The notes under the pieces were generated by a model. That model saw only the letters and a program-made list of their open reading frames with translations. It ran no database searches and had not been told where the DNA came from. A program made the translations under genes and the position numbers. Below are positions 9,014 through 17,594 of a DNA stretch of 64,000 nt, piece after piece; position 1 is the first letter of the stretch; the number at the start of each line of letters is the position of its first letter. Location of the stretch: NCBI GenBank assembly GCA_025194985.1, contig JAOANE010000050.1, forward strand, positions 1 to 64,000, given 5' to 3'. This stretch comes from Regnicoccus frigidus. Lineage in GTDB: Bacteria > Cyanobacteriota > Cyanobacteriia > PCC-6307 > Cyanobiaceae.

Positions 9014-9541
9014 TCAGCGCCCTCCCAGCAGACGGACGGCACCTGGGACCACGAACCTGTAGGTGCGCGGAGAGGCCAGCAGTGTGGGCAACCAGAACAG
9101 AAGCAGAACGTTGAGCACCACGAACACCATCACCAACAACCAACCTCCGGCCGGTAAGGGGTAGTAATTCACCCCGCTCCCTTCGACAGGAGAAGCGGAT
9201 TGAATCTGCCAGATCAGCACAGTAAAGAACAGCTGAGAGAGCCAACCCAGAAGCACCAGCAGAATAGTGGAGATCCACCACCTTGGCTGCATGCTCTTCA
9301 CTTCTGCAGCATTGCGGGGCTTGCCATTCAACGTCGTGAAAATCCAGAAAAGCAAGGCAATAGTGCAGCTGATCCAGAGTATTGTGAAAGATGGGCTACT
9401 GATCTGAGGTAAGAATACATTCAGATTTTGGCCCAACAGAGCTGAAAAAAGGTTGAGAAAAATCCAGTTCTGAATGATGAAAACCCAGAGAATGCCGATC
9501 AGAACGGTGAGCCCAAGCCAGATGTACTGAGTGGATCGCAT
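9014..9541 (-). CDS. Four-helix membrane protein of the cytoskeletal operon
   Basis: 175 aa with four clear hydrophobic segments at about residues 8-28, 49-69, 88-111 and 132-154, and short polar ends. No known domain recognised. It starts 12 bases after the VWA gene stop and its own stop (TGA) is one base before the tubulin-like start, so it is almost certainly translated in the same operon. A plausible membrane anchor or channel for the tubulin-like GTPase, by position only. Confidence 0.7.
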   Translation of the reverse strand: MRSTQYIWLGLTVLIGILWVFIIQNWIFLNLFSALLGQNLNVFLPQISSPSFTILWISCTIALLFWIFTTLNGKPRNAAEVKSMQPRWWISTILLVLLGWLSQLFFTVLIWQIQSASPVEGSGVNYYPLPAGGWLLVMVFVVLNVLLLFWLPTLLASPRTYRFVVPGAVRLLGGR

Positions 9542-9553
9542 CGAAGGGCAGAT

Positions 9554-10846
9554 TCAGGTGTGTTGGTAGGCAACGCATAGCGCAGCAGCAGGGGTGTTGG
9601 CTGCATTCATGCCAATCTGTTGTCCCAGGGTGGTCATGAGCAGGAGCAGGCCTTCAGTCTGCTCCCTGGCGCCGGCAGCTTTCGGGTCTGCGCGATCCCA
9701 CTCGAGCCACCACTGCTCTGGTAGGCTGCCGCGGGGAATCGTGGCCCGCAGCAGACCGGCGGGAGCGGAGCTGGGAATGTCGAATTCCAGGCGCAGGTTC
9801 GAGCCCGCCACGCTCATGCTCTTGAGGCGAACCCCCCCCAGGTTATTGGAACTGTTTGGCGAGGTAGGAATCCGCTCAAGGCGGACCAGGCCCAGATCAG
9901 GGCGGGTGGTGCCTCCACTCCAGGGCGTGGTGGTGGCCAGCACAAGGCCGGTGGCTCCTGGATTCAGCCGAACGAATCCATAGTTACCGTTATTACTTGG
10001 CGAGTAAGTGATGTTCTGTAGGCGCACAGGACTGCCTGACGCTCCCTTGTTGTTGGGGATTGCCGCTGCTGACTTGACTGTCAATGTTTGCAGTCCTGTA
10101 TTGCCGTCGAGGATCGAAAGTTCCTGGGTCGTGACACCTTTTTGGGCCATATTTCTCTGGATGTCCTGAAGCAGGGAGCTCACTTGATCGGGTTTGCCTG
10201 TGGCCAGAAGATAGAGAGGGCGATTGAGTTTTCCGGTATGGATATTGACACCTTGCGCATCGAAGACCTGCCCCTGGAATGGCAGCTTCAGGGCCAGAAC
10301 CCCTGCGGAAGCCCCCTTGAGTAGATCCTTTCGGACAGCGCCGATCAGGCTGGAGATGTCACTCTGATTGACCTCAAGGTCACTCACCAGAAGCCGCAGC
10401 GGCGTGCTGCCTCCCTGGGGCTGCACGTCCCAGAGGGTCTGTAGGCTGGAAGCCACTGCGGAGTAACCGCCGCAGCCCTTGAAAAAGCAGGGATCAGTGG
10501 CCAGCGTCACCCGCTCGCCGCTGAGCTCCTGGGCCGTGCCGCCGCCGATACGGAAAGCTTTGCTGGAGAGCCCCTGAGTTTGGGCCGAAAGATTCACGGC
10601 CTGGAGCAGGTTGCGCCACCGGGAGGCATCGGCTGCTTGAGCATGGCCGAGCATCGAGCCACTGCCATCGATGCCGATCAACAGCTGGTTGGCTTGTGTG
10701 CCAACGGTGGCTGGAGTTGGATTGGCCGTGGCGTCGGCAGTTTTAATGACGCAGTCAGGTAGTTTGGGTGTACAGCCCAGAAGCATCAACGATGACAGGA
10801 ACATCATGCTGAGCAGTGCTGTTGAGAATCTCAATCGACCTGGCAT
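9554..10846 (-). CDS. VWA-domain lipoprotein
   Basis: 430 aa. A signal peptide (Arg4, Arg6, hydrophobic core) ends in lipobox LLGC with Cys25 as predicted lipidation site. A von Willebrand A-like domain starts near residue 55: LLIGIDGSGSM gives the metal-site DxSxS (D60, S62, S64). The Thr and Asp of the rest of the site cannot be placed by eye, though LRLLVSDLEV near residue 155 is a likely central strand. First gene of the minus-strand operon; expected to face the periplasm. VWA proteins usually bind proteins in a metal-dependent way, so it may be the sensor or assembly factor of the cluster. Confidence 0.75.
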   Translation of the reverse strand: MPGRLRFSTALLSMMFLSSLMLLGCTPKLPDCVIKTADATANPTPATVGTQANQLLIGIDGSGSMLGHAQAADASRWRNLLQAVNLSAQTQGLSSKAFRIGGGTAQELSGERVTLATDPCFFKGCGGYSAVASSLQTLWDVQPQGGSTPLRLLVSDLEVNQSDISSLIGAVRKDLLKGASAGVLALKLPFQGQVFDAQGVNIHTGKLNRPLYLLATGKPDQVSSLLQDIQRNMAQKGVTTQELSILDGNTGLQTLTVKSAAAIPNNKGASGSPVRLQNITYSPSNNGNYGFVRLNPGATGLVLATTTPWSGGTTRPDLGLVRLERIPTSPNSSNNLGGVRLKSMSVAGSNLRLEFDIPSSAPAGLLRATIPRGSLPEQWWLEWDRADPKAAGAREQTEGLLLLMTTLGQQIGMNAANTPAAALCVAYQHT

Positions 10847-10882
10847 AAGGAGGCGCCTGTTGGCGTTCCTGAGATTTTTGAT

Positions 10883-10913
10883 ATCATATTCTTCACCTAT
10901 CGATACCTAGTAA
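10883..10913 (-). promoter_or_regulatory. Possible promoter of the VWA-tubulin-ATPase operon
   Basis: Reading the minus strand, TATGAT (10888-10883) resembles a -10 box and TTACTA (10913-10908) a weak -35, with a 19-base spacer. It lies 37 bases before the VWA start in an AT-rich stretch. Weak by eye. Confidence 0.25.
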
Positions 10914-11739
10914 CACTATTGGCGCATAGCTCGAGTCTGGCGAGTTTGAGGGCGATTGAAATATCTCTTGATTGTCTGACCATCTGCCCGGGCATCCTCC
11001 ATCTCCGGCTGAGGGTGAGTGGTCGAAGGATCCTCTGCATCAAAAGAAACCGATGTATCTATTTTTACTGAACAAGGTTTGTAAGGCGCACTTTTTTGTT
11101 GCCTCTCTTACGGTAGTAGTTAAGGCTAAGCAGCGGTAGTCTTTGTAGTCGTTTCAGGTCATGGACTTATCATTAGACACTTCCCGGACTGGTCGCTCCC
11201 TTAATTATAGTCACCAGTTTCTGTTTTGCTGTATTTGTAGCTCCTGCTCTCTCTCCTTCGCTCAAGGTTGCTTCAAAGTGTGTCAGAGGCGGGGCTCTGC
11301 CCCCCCCCCCCCCCCCCTTTTTTTTTTTTTTTGGGGGGGGGGGGGGCAAGTTGAAGTGTTTCCAGCTCGACCACTTTCGCTGCCAAGTGGCTCGATGGAT
11401 TAGTTCAATGTGTCGATACAGCGAGCGATGCCGTCTAGCTGTGTTTCCTCGCCAGGTTGTACAGGGTCTAGGATCCGATTGAGGCACTTCTGAGGCATGA
11501 GACAACTGAGAGCCATGTTTCACCTGCTGTCGTTATGGATACCCAGATAGCAAAGTGGCCAGTGAGAGCATTGCTCTCATGCCTGGTAGGTAATGACATG
11601 GACTCATCCTGGCAGGGTAGCTTGAGTTAGGTGAAGTCGACCAAAGGCCATAATGCTAGGCTTTTCGTTGGATAGTGGGGTAAAGATTGGAGTTCCACGG
11701 ATATATTGAGACTGCTGAAGGCTTCTCTGGCATGAGTGC
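10914..11739. other. Non-coding stretch between cytoskeletal operon and IS relics
   Basis: No credible gene on either strand: short open frames only, several crossing the homopolymer tract. AT content is higher than in the core genome. The right end (11640-11739) probably contains the decayed 3' end of the IS3 relic. Confidence 0.5.
11300..11346. repeat. C18-T15-G14 homopolymer tract
   Basis: Eighteen C (11300-11317), fifteen T (11318-11332) and fourteen G (11333-11346) in direct succession. C and G runs are complementary, so a 14-bp hairpin with a T loop is possible. Either a real slippage-prone element or an assembly artefact. Confidence 0.9.
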
Positions 11740-12667
11740 AGAACTTGGAATAAGCTTTTGCTCGTAATCGATCGGTCTGAGGTTGTCGATTGTTGAATGG
11801 CGACGCTTGCGGTTGTAGTAGCACTCGATCTAGAAGGCCAGATCGCGCTGCAGATGCTGGGGAGTGACCAAAACCTCGCTGTCGTCATCAAGATCAAGCC
11901 TGAGTTTGATGGTTAAAAAAATTCCTCCCCCACGGCTTTGCTCCAACAGCAGCCCTTGGCGGACATCCTGTATTTGAGATCATGTCTCCTCAGTAGAATG
12001 TGGTAGTCAGTGGCTCGGTAGCGACCGCCCTAATCCCTGTGGATGTGCAGTAGGCAAGGTTCCATTTGGCGATGATTGAGGGCTCGGTTGAGCGCCTCCA
12101 CCACAATGGAAGTCCCCTTCCGGCTGTTGACCTACCGGCCGACGATGGGGCGACTGAACTGATCGATCCAAACCGTCAGATACTGCGCCGTCTTGCTGTA
12201 GTACGGATGGTGGAGATGTCGCCGGCCCAGCAGTAGTTATGAACCTTGGGCTTGTAGTTCATGCAGTAGCGGGTTTCCCTGCGCCCCGTACGCACCGCTG
12301 CTGGCCATGCTGCAAGTGCAGAATGCCTTGCGGGTCTTGCCCTGCAGCTGTGCACGTTTCAACCGCTGCGCGGAAGCTTGCGGCCTGAGCCTGGCCATAC
12401 GGTGGCTCCCGACCTGGCGGCTGGCAGCTACCAACTTTTGGTGGACATGCGGGGAGCTGTAGAAGCAGCTGTGCTGCTGGAATACCGCCTGTAACTCAGC
12501 TGTGAGCACCGCGTTTTCGGACCCTGCTTTCCCGTGGCCTCCTGGCGACGGCTCCAGATGTAGTAGCCACTCCGGGGCACCCCCAGCTACCAGCAGAGCA
12601 AGGAGACATAGAAGCGGCCTTGCAGGTGGTGGATCAGACGAAACCTCTCGGCGGCAGATGCTTCTTT
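11740..12667 (-). pseudogene. Decayed IS3-family transposase (orfB)
   Basis: Translating the minus strand in several frames recovers an IS3 orfB from N to C terminus. Pieces in order: RLIHHLQGRFYVSLLCW then LGVPRSGYY (near 12640-12560); QAVFQQHSCFYSSPHVHQKL (near 12490-12440); NYCWAGDIST then YLTVWIDQFSRPIVG (near 12240-12130); RATDYHILLRRHDLKYRMS (near 12020-11960); IECYYNRKRRHST (near 11830-11790). Frames change repeatedly and stops interrupt the catalytic region, so it cannot be functional. Its N-terminal side abuts an IS5-type fragment. Confidence 0.8.
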
Positions 12668-12668
12668 T

Positions 12669-12880
12669 ATGTGGATGCGAGGCATCGTGGCCAAAGGATA
12701 CGGAGGCCGGCCGCCCTTTTTGCTCGTCTTGGGGTGGCTGGGCTCAATCAGATCGATTAATGACTGCCAAGGCACCACTTCTTCCATCTCAGCCAGGAAC
12801 TTTTCCCCGCTAGTGGCTCCGCCCTGCTCGGCCTTTGGCCTCTGTAACGGTGCGCTTCTTAGCCGTCGTCTGCTAGTAAT
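12669..12880 (-). pseudogene. IS5-type transposase N-terminal fragment
   Basis: The minus strand encodes SGEKFLAEMEEVVPWQSLID, then IEPSHPKTSKKGGRPPYPLA and TMPRIH, the typical N-terminus (DUF772-like) of IS5-family transposases. Similarity stops at the IH codons near 12669 and runs straight into IS3 orfB sequence, so one element broke or replaced the other. No catalytic region remains. Confidence 0.75.
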
Positions 12881-13327
12881 ACGTAAAGCCAAGCTGATTG
12901 ATTGCCATCAACTCAGGACTGAACGGTGATCACAGGGCCATTGTCCCGCGTAATGGTTGAGTTTTTCAGAGTCTCCTTAGTACTGAAGCGTGATCATAGG
13001 TTGATTGTTTCGCAAATTGGATTGTTTTTCAAAAGTTTTCCCGGCGGCAAGTAGTGACGGGGTTCTTGAGCAATTCGATGACAAGCTTTCTCAGAACTTT
13101 TCTGATGCAGCAGATATTCTGCGGTAATCAACGCTCCCGCCTCTGTGCTGTAGGAGAACGTTCAGGCTTTTCCCTAGGATGTTGAGGGCGCCCAATCTGG
13201 TGATTGATTTCGTCCGCTTGCTGTGCTTTGCTCTTCCATTTTTTACAACTCCTTGATGGTGCCGGAGTGAGGAATATCCCCAAGCTGGCCGGGGCGCGAG
13301 ACTTCAGGGCCCTCTTGTTGGAACCCC
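12881..13327. other. Intergenic, no gene seen
   Basis: AT-richer than its right flank, with no credible gene. Two related 20-base stretches, beginning ACTGAACGGTGATCA near 12921 and ACTGAAGCGTGATCA near 12982, may be leftover insertion-sequence end or promoter repeats. Confidence 0.4.
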
Positions 13328-13702
13328 ATGGCTCTCGATCGTTTCAGGCAGGCGCTGGCGACGTTGATGGAGCAGGCCCCCAACGATCCACTGGAGCGCG
13401 ACGAGTTCTTTGAGGTGAACCCTCTGCCTGCTGAGGACGGCCCGTTCGAGCTGGTGGTGGTGGATGAGGAGAACGGCATCTTCGCGGCCCTCTATCTCGA
13501 CTGTTTATTCGAGGAGGGAGACCCGGGTCAGGAGGCGATCGCCGCCCTGGTGCCGGCCTATCTGCAGAGCGCCTTTGGCCTGGAGCAGGCCGAATGGGAG
13601 GCCACCGCACCGTTCGACCTGGGCTGGCGCTCCCGGGACTTTCTCTGGTTTCTGGAATTCACCCTGCCCGGGCTCCAACCCCCGTGTCACAGCGACGGCT
13701 GA
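13328..13702 (+). CDS. Acidic hypothetical protein
   Basis: 124 aa, rich in Glu, Asp, Phe and Trp, no membrane segment. Codon use and GC match the core genome, unlike the open frames just upstream, which supports a real gene. First gene after the insertion-sequence relics; convergent with the prohibitin gene. I recognise no domain; it looks like a small soluble picocyanobacterial protein. Confidence 0.6.
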   Translation: MALDRFRQALATLMEQAPNDPLERDEFFEVNPLPAEDGPFELVVVDEENGIFAALYLDCLFEEGDPGQEAIAALVPAYLQSAFGLEQAEWEATAPFDLGWRSRDFLWFLEFTLPGLQPPCHSDG

Positions 13703-13750
13703 ACCGGCTGTTGAAAGGCGGCTGGATCCGGGCCTACCTCGCTACCCAGC

Positions 13751-14557
13751 TCAGCGGCGGGCGTTGACGATCACCGGAGTGCCGCTGCCTGAAACCGTGC
13801 CAGGCAGGGCCGGCACCACCGAGGTCTGCCCGTCCCACTTGTCGAGGAAGAGCTTGTAGAGCACCTGGTCATCGAGGCTGGAGTTGAGGATCTGGTAGCG
13901 CTTGGCCTCCTGATCAGCAATCTTGACCTCGGTCTGGGCGCGCAGCAGCCTCTGGTCAGCGATCTGTTTCTGTTCGATTGCGGCCCGGTATTCCTCGGCG
14001 ATCTGGAGGCCGGTGAGATCAAGACCCTGGACGATTACGTAATTGAACTTGGTCAGTTCTTCGGCCACTTTCTCTTGAACCAGTTCAGAAATGCTGTTCC
14101 ATTCGGTGGCGATCGTCACCAGCTCGTATTGGGAAAACACCGATTTCAGCGCTTTGAGCAGCGAAGGCTGAATGACGCGCGCATAGATCTGGGAGTTGTC
14201 GGTAGCGATTGTTTCGTAGATTCGCGGAGTTTCCGTGGGCTTCACGGCGTACTTCACCGTGGCGGTGGCCTCGATCACCTGCAGATCCTTGGTGAGGGTG
14301 GAGAACTGCTCCGGCCGCACCTGGGTGCGCACATCGAACAGCGAGGTGGACTGAATCAACGGGGCCTTGATGTTCGGCCCCGGGCTGCGCTGGCCGCCCG
14401 TGACCTTGCCGAGAGTGGTGACCACTGCCACGTTGCCGGCCGGCACGATGAAGATCGTCTGGGTCAGCAGGATCAGCAGCGCCACCGCTGCCGCTGCGAT
14501 CACCTGGAACGTGGTTCCAGGCCCATCCCCACCGGCTGGGCGCATTGAGCTCTGCAT
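13751..14557 (-). CDS. Prohibitin / SPFH (band 7) family protein
   Basis: 268 aa. One N-terminal membrane segment (about residues 17-38, VIAAAAVALLILLTQTIFIV) anchors an SPFH domain: LFDVRTQV near 75, then a beta-rich part and the helical YAVKPTETPRIYETI stretch. A long charged helix (EYRAAIEQKQIADQRLLRAQ) near 190-225 is the oligomerising coiled coil. Length and layout fit bacterial prohibitins, which form large ring assemblies at membranes and protect or scaffold membrane proteins. Single gene between convergent and divergent neighbours. Confidence 0.85.
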   Translation of the reverse strand: MQSSMRPAGGDGPGTTFQVIAAAAVALLILLTQTIFIVPAGNVAVVTTLGKVTGGQRSPGPNIKAPLIQSTSLFDVRTQVRPEQFSTLTKDLQVIEATATVKYAVKPTETPRIYETIATDNSQIYARVIQPSLLKALKSVFSQYELVTIATEWNSISELVQEKVAEELTKFNYVIVQGLDLTGLQIAEEYRAAIEQKQIADQRLLRAQTEVKIADQEAKRYQILNSSLDDQVLYKLFLDKWDGQTSVVPALPGTVSGSGTPVIVNARR

Positions 14558-14628
14558 ATGGTCACGAATCCTGTGTTAGCCACGACCCTAGGCATAGGAC
14601 CAGAATGGGGTGACCAGCAAGCGTCGCA

Positions 14629-14853
14629 ATGACCGGCAATCTTCAGGCGATCGGCTTCATCGCCAGCTGGGTGCTGGGCTGGGGGATCGGCGGCTCCCTG
14701 ATCGATGCCGGCCTGATCAACGCCGGCGTCTATGAAATCGGCGCGAACCAGCTCGGTACCCTGACCACCTTCTCGGTCTGGAGCCTGCTCTGGGGCTGGC
14801 TCGGTTACTGGCTCTTTCAGCGCATCACCGGCTCAAAGGCCAAGCTCCCGTAG
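14629..14853 (+). CDS. Small membrane protein
   Basis: 74 aa with two hydrophobic segments (IGFIASWVLGWGIGGSLIDA and TTFSVWSLLWGWLGYWLF). Resembles conserved short cyanobacterial membrane proteins of unknown function. Its last 21 bases overlap the 3' end of the convergent HAD gene, so antisense effects between the transcripts are possible. Confidence 0.6.
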   Translation: MTGNLQAIGFIASWVLGWGIGGSLIDAGLINAGVYEIGANQLGTLTTFSVWSLLWGWLGYWLFQRITGSKAKLP

Positions 14854-15483
14854 GGAACGCAGGCAATGGGCTGCGGCGGGATAGTTCTCCTGGCCCACGC
14901 CGGCCGGCAACAGAACATGAACGCGGCAGCCAGCCGCCAGGGCTGCCAGGGTGCCAGCCTGGGAATCCTCGAAGGCCCAGCAGTCTATGGGGTTATGGCC
15001 CAGGCGCAGGGCCGCTAACTGGAAAGCGTCCGGGGCGGGCTTGCCGCTGCCCAGGTCGGGATCATCGCCGTAGACACGGGTTTCCAGCAGCTCCAGCCAG
15101 GGGTGGGGCGCGCTCTTCAACGCCACCGAGCTGCTGGTGCTGCTCGTGACCAAGGCCATCGGGATCGCCAGGTCCTGACAGCGGGCCAGTAACTCGGGAG
15201 CCCCTTCCATCGGTTCTGCCATCGGTAGCAGATGGCGGGCAATCGGCTGCTGCACCGCCAGCAATTCTTCCGTGCTGGGCGGTTTCACGCCTTCCGCCTC
15301 GATCCAGGCGATCACCTGGCGGGCGTTGTCCAGGCGCCGACGTCCCCTTAGCCCCAGCAGCTGGCCTTCGCTCAGCTGCACCCCAAAGGCCAGGCCGGCT
15401 TCGCTCCAGGCCCGGCCGTGCAGTGGTTCGGTGTCGAGCAGGAGCCCGTCGAGGTCGAACAGGCAGGCGGCTGGGCGGAGCAT
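14833..15483 (-). CDS. HAD-superfamily hydrolase (beta-phosphoglucomutase-like, subfamily IA)
   Basis: 216 aa. Motif I CLFDLDGLLLDTEP gives nucleophile Asp10 and acid/base Asp12; motif II LVTSST; motif IV region CWAFEDSQAGTLAALAAGC. The cap between motifs I and II is helical, as in phosphoglycolate phosphatase and beta-phosphoglucomutase relatives. It should dephosphorylate a small phosphorylated metabolite or sugar; the substrate cannot be told. Length is normal for the family. Starts 68 bases from acs in the opposite direction, so the two share an upstream region. Confidence 0.85.
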   Translation of the reverse strand: MLRPAACLFDLDGLLLDTEPLHGRAWSEAGLAFGVQLSEGQLLGLRGRRRLDNARQVIAWIEAEGVKPPSTEELLAVQQPIARHLLPMAEPMEGAPELLARCQDLAIPMALVTSSTSSSVALKSAPHPWLELLETRVYGDDPDLGSGKPAPDAFQLAALRLGHNPIDCWAFEDSQAGTLAALAAGCRVHVLLPAGVGQENYPAAAHCLRSLRELGL

Positions 15484-15551
15484 GCCGCCATTCTTTCAGT
15501 TCCCGGTGCCCGGGATCCGGCTTGAATGGCGCCACCCATGGGGACTAGGCG

Positions 15552-17519
15552 ATGAACGAGGAGACGATCGAATCGGTGCTGCAGGAAGCCCGCGTCTTCC
15601 AGCCGCCCGCAGCCCTGGCCGCCGGCGCCCGCATCTCCAGCCTGGAGGCGTACGAGGCCCTGGTGGCCGAGGTGGAGGCTGACCCTGACGCCTTCTGGGG
15701 ACGCCAGGCCCGTGAGCTGCTGCACTGGTTCGAGCCCTTCCAGACGGTGCTCGACTGGAGCAACCCGCCCTTTGCCCGCTGGTTTGAGGGGGGCACCACC
15801 AACCTGGCCTACAACTGCCTCGATCGCCACCTGCAGGGCCCCAGGGCCGAGAAGACGGCTCTGATCTGGGAAGGCGAACCCGGCGACACGCGCCGCTTCA
15901 CCTACACCGAGCTGCATGCCCAGGTCTGCAAGGCCGCCAATGCCCTGCTGGAGCTGGGCATCGGCAAAGGAGATCTGGTGGCCCTCTACATGCCGATGGT
16001 GCCGGAAGCCGCCATCGCCATGCTGGCCTGCGCCCGCATCGGTGCGCCCCATTCGGTGGTATTTGGTGGCTTCTCCGCCGAAGCCCTGCGTGACCGTCTG
16101 ATCGATGGTGACGTGAAGGCGGTGATCACCGCCGATGGCGGTTTCCGCAAGGACAAGGCTGTGGCGCTCAAGCCGGCCGTGGATCAGGCCCTCGCCGGCG
16201 ACGCCTGCCCCACTGTGGACCATGTGCTGGTGGTGCGCCGCACCGAGCAGCCCACGGCGATGACAGCAGGCCGCGACCACTGGTGGCACGAGCGGGTGGA
16301 GCCCGCCAGCTCCGAGCACACGGCCGAGCCGATGGCCAGCGAAGACCGGCTGTTTGTGCTCTACACCTCCGGATCCACCGGTAAACCGAAGGGGGTGGTG
16401 CACACCACCGCCGGCTACAACCTCTGGGCCCAGCTCACCTTCGAGTGGATCTTCGACCTGCGCGAAGACGACGTCCACTGGTGCACGGCCGACGTGGGCT
16501 GGATCACCGGCCACAGCTACATCGTCTATGGGCCGCTCTCCGCCGGCGCCACCACCGTGATGTACGAGGGCGCCCCACGGGCCTCGAAACCGGGTGCGTT
16601 CTGGGAGGTGATCGAGAAGCACAAGGTGAGCCTGTTTTATACCGCTCCCACGGCGATTCGTGCCTTCATGAAGAGCGGCCGCGAGGTGCCCGATCACTAC
16701 GACATGGGCAGCTTGCGCATCCTGGGAACGGTGGGCGAACCGATCAACCCCGAAGCCTGGATCTGGTATCGGGAGGTGATCGGACATGGCCGCTGCCCGA
16801 TCATCGACACCTGGTGGCAGACCGAAACCGGCGGCGTGATGATCAGCCCCCTGCCGGCGGCCACCCCCACCAAGCCGGGGTCCGCGACCCTGCCCCTGCC
16901 AGGCATCGCCGCCGATGTGGTCGACAGCGAAGGCCGCAGCGTCGGCGTGGATGAAGGGGGGTATCTGGCGGTGCGTCGCCCCTGGCCGGGAATGATGCGC
17001 ACGGTTCACGGTGATCCCGAGCGCTTCCGCAAGAGCTACTGGGAGCACATCAGCGGCGCCGATGGTCGGCCGTTGTATTTTGCCGGTGACGGCGCCCGTC
17101 GTGATGCCGATGGCTACTTCTGGGTGATGGGCCGCGTCGACGACGTGATCAGCGTGTCGGGCCACCGGCTGGGTTCGATGGAGATCGAATCGGCCCTGGT
17201 GAGCCATCCGGCCGTGGCCGAAGCCGCCGTGGTGGGCCGCCCCGACGATCTCAAAGGGGAAGGCATCGTCGCCTTCGTGACCCTGCAGACCGGTCTCAGC
17301 GGCGATGAGGCGCTGATGGCCGAACTGCGCCAGCACGTGGGCGCCGAAATCGGCCCGATTGCCCGCCCCGATGAGATCCGCTTCAGCGATGCCCTGCCCA
17401 AGACCCGCAGCGGCAAAATCATGCGCCGCATCCTCAGGGCCTTAGCCGCTGGCGAAGAGGTGAGCGGCGACACCAGCACCCTGGAAGACCGCTCCGTGCT
17501 CGATGCCCTGCGGGTGTGA
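15552..17519 (+). CDS. acs: Acetyl-CoA synthetase
   Basis: 655 aa, the normal length. Makes acetyl-CoA from acetate, ATP and CoA by way of acetyl-AMP. Motifs seen: ATP loop YTSGSTGKPKGVVHTT near residue 272, DVGWITGHSY near 315, TWWQTETGG near 420 and the C-terminal KTRSGKIMRRILR with the catalytic lysine (near 622) that is acetylated in regulated homologues. Cytosolic. Gives a cyanobacterium a route to reuse acetate. Antisense open frames across the gene are GC artefacts. Confidence 0.95.
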   Translation: MNEETIESVLQEARVFQPPAALAAGARISSLEAYEALVAEVEADPDAFWGRQARELLHWFEPFQTVLDWSNPPFARWFEGGTTNLAYNCLDRHLQGPRAEKTALIWEGEPGDTRRFTYTELHAQVCKAANALLELGIGKGDLVALYMPMVPEAAIAMLACARIGAPHSVVFGGFSAEALRDRLIDGDVKAVITADGGFRKDKAVALKPAVDQALAGDACPTVDHVLVVRRTEQPTAMTAGRDHWWHERVEPASSEHTAEPMASEDRLFVLYTSGSTGKPKGVVHTTAGYNLWAQLTFEWIFDLREDDVHWCTADVGWITGHSYIVYGPLSAGATTVMYEGAPRASKPGAFWEVIEKHKVSLFYTAPTAIRAFMKSGREVPDHYDMGSLRILGTVGEPINPEAWIWYREVIGHGRCPIIDTWWQTETGGVMISPLPAATPTKPGSATLPLPGIAADVVDSEGRSVGVDEGGYLAVRRPWPGMMRTVHGDPERFRKSYWEHISGADGRPLYFAGDGARRDADGYFWVMGRVDDVISVSGHRLGSMEIESALVSHPAVAEAAVVGRPDDLKGEGIVAFVTLQTGLSGDEALMAELRQHVGAEIGPIARPDEIRFSDALPKTRSGKIMRRILRALAAGEEVSGDTSTLEDRSVLDALRV

Positions 17520-17594
17520 TGACGAAAGCTGCCTGGCCTGGCTCAGCCGGGCAGCGAGGGCAGCATCAACCGATCGGTGCTCGCCAGGGAGGAG

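Noticed and set aside
902..10846. Zorya defence system
   Set aside because: Only the MotA-like protein resembles ZorA; no ZorB, ZorC, ZorD or ZorE-like gene is seen, and the tubulin and actin folds are not part of Zorya.
11300..11346. Rho-independent terminator
   Set aside because: C and G runs pair, but T lies in the loop rather than after the stem, and no gene ends nearby.
12237..12509. Intact 90-aa gene
   Set aside because: It is one frame of the decayed IS3 orfB; the same likeness continues in other frames on both sides.
15372..17336. 654-codon minus-strand open frame across acs
   Set aside because: Antisense shadow of acs: Gly/His/Ala-rich, no domain, codon positions dictated by the plus-strand gene in high GC.
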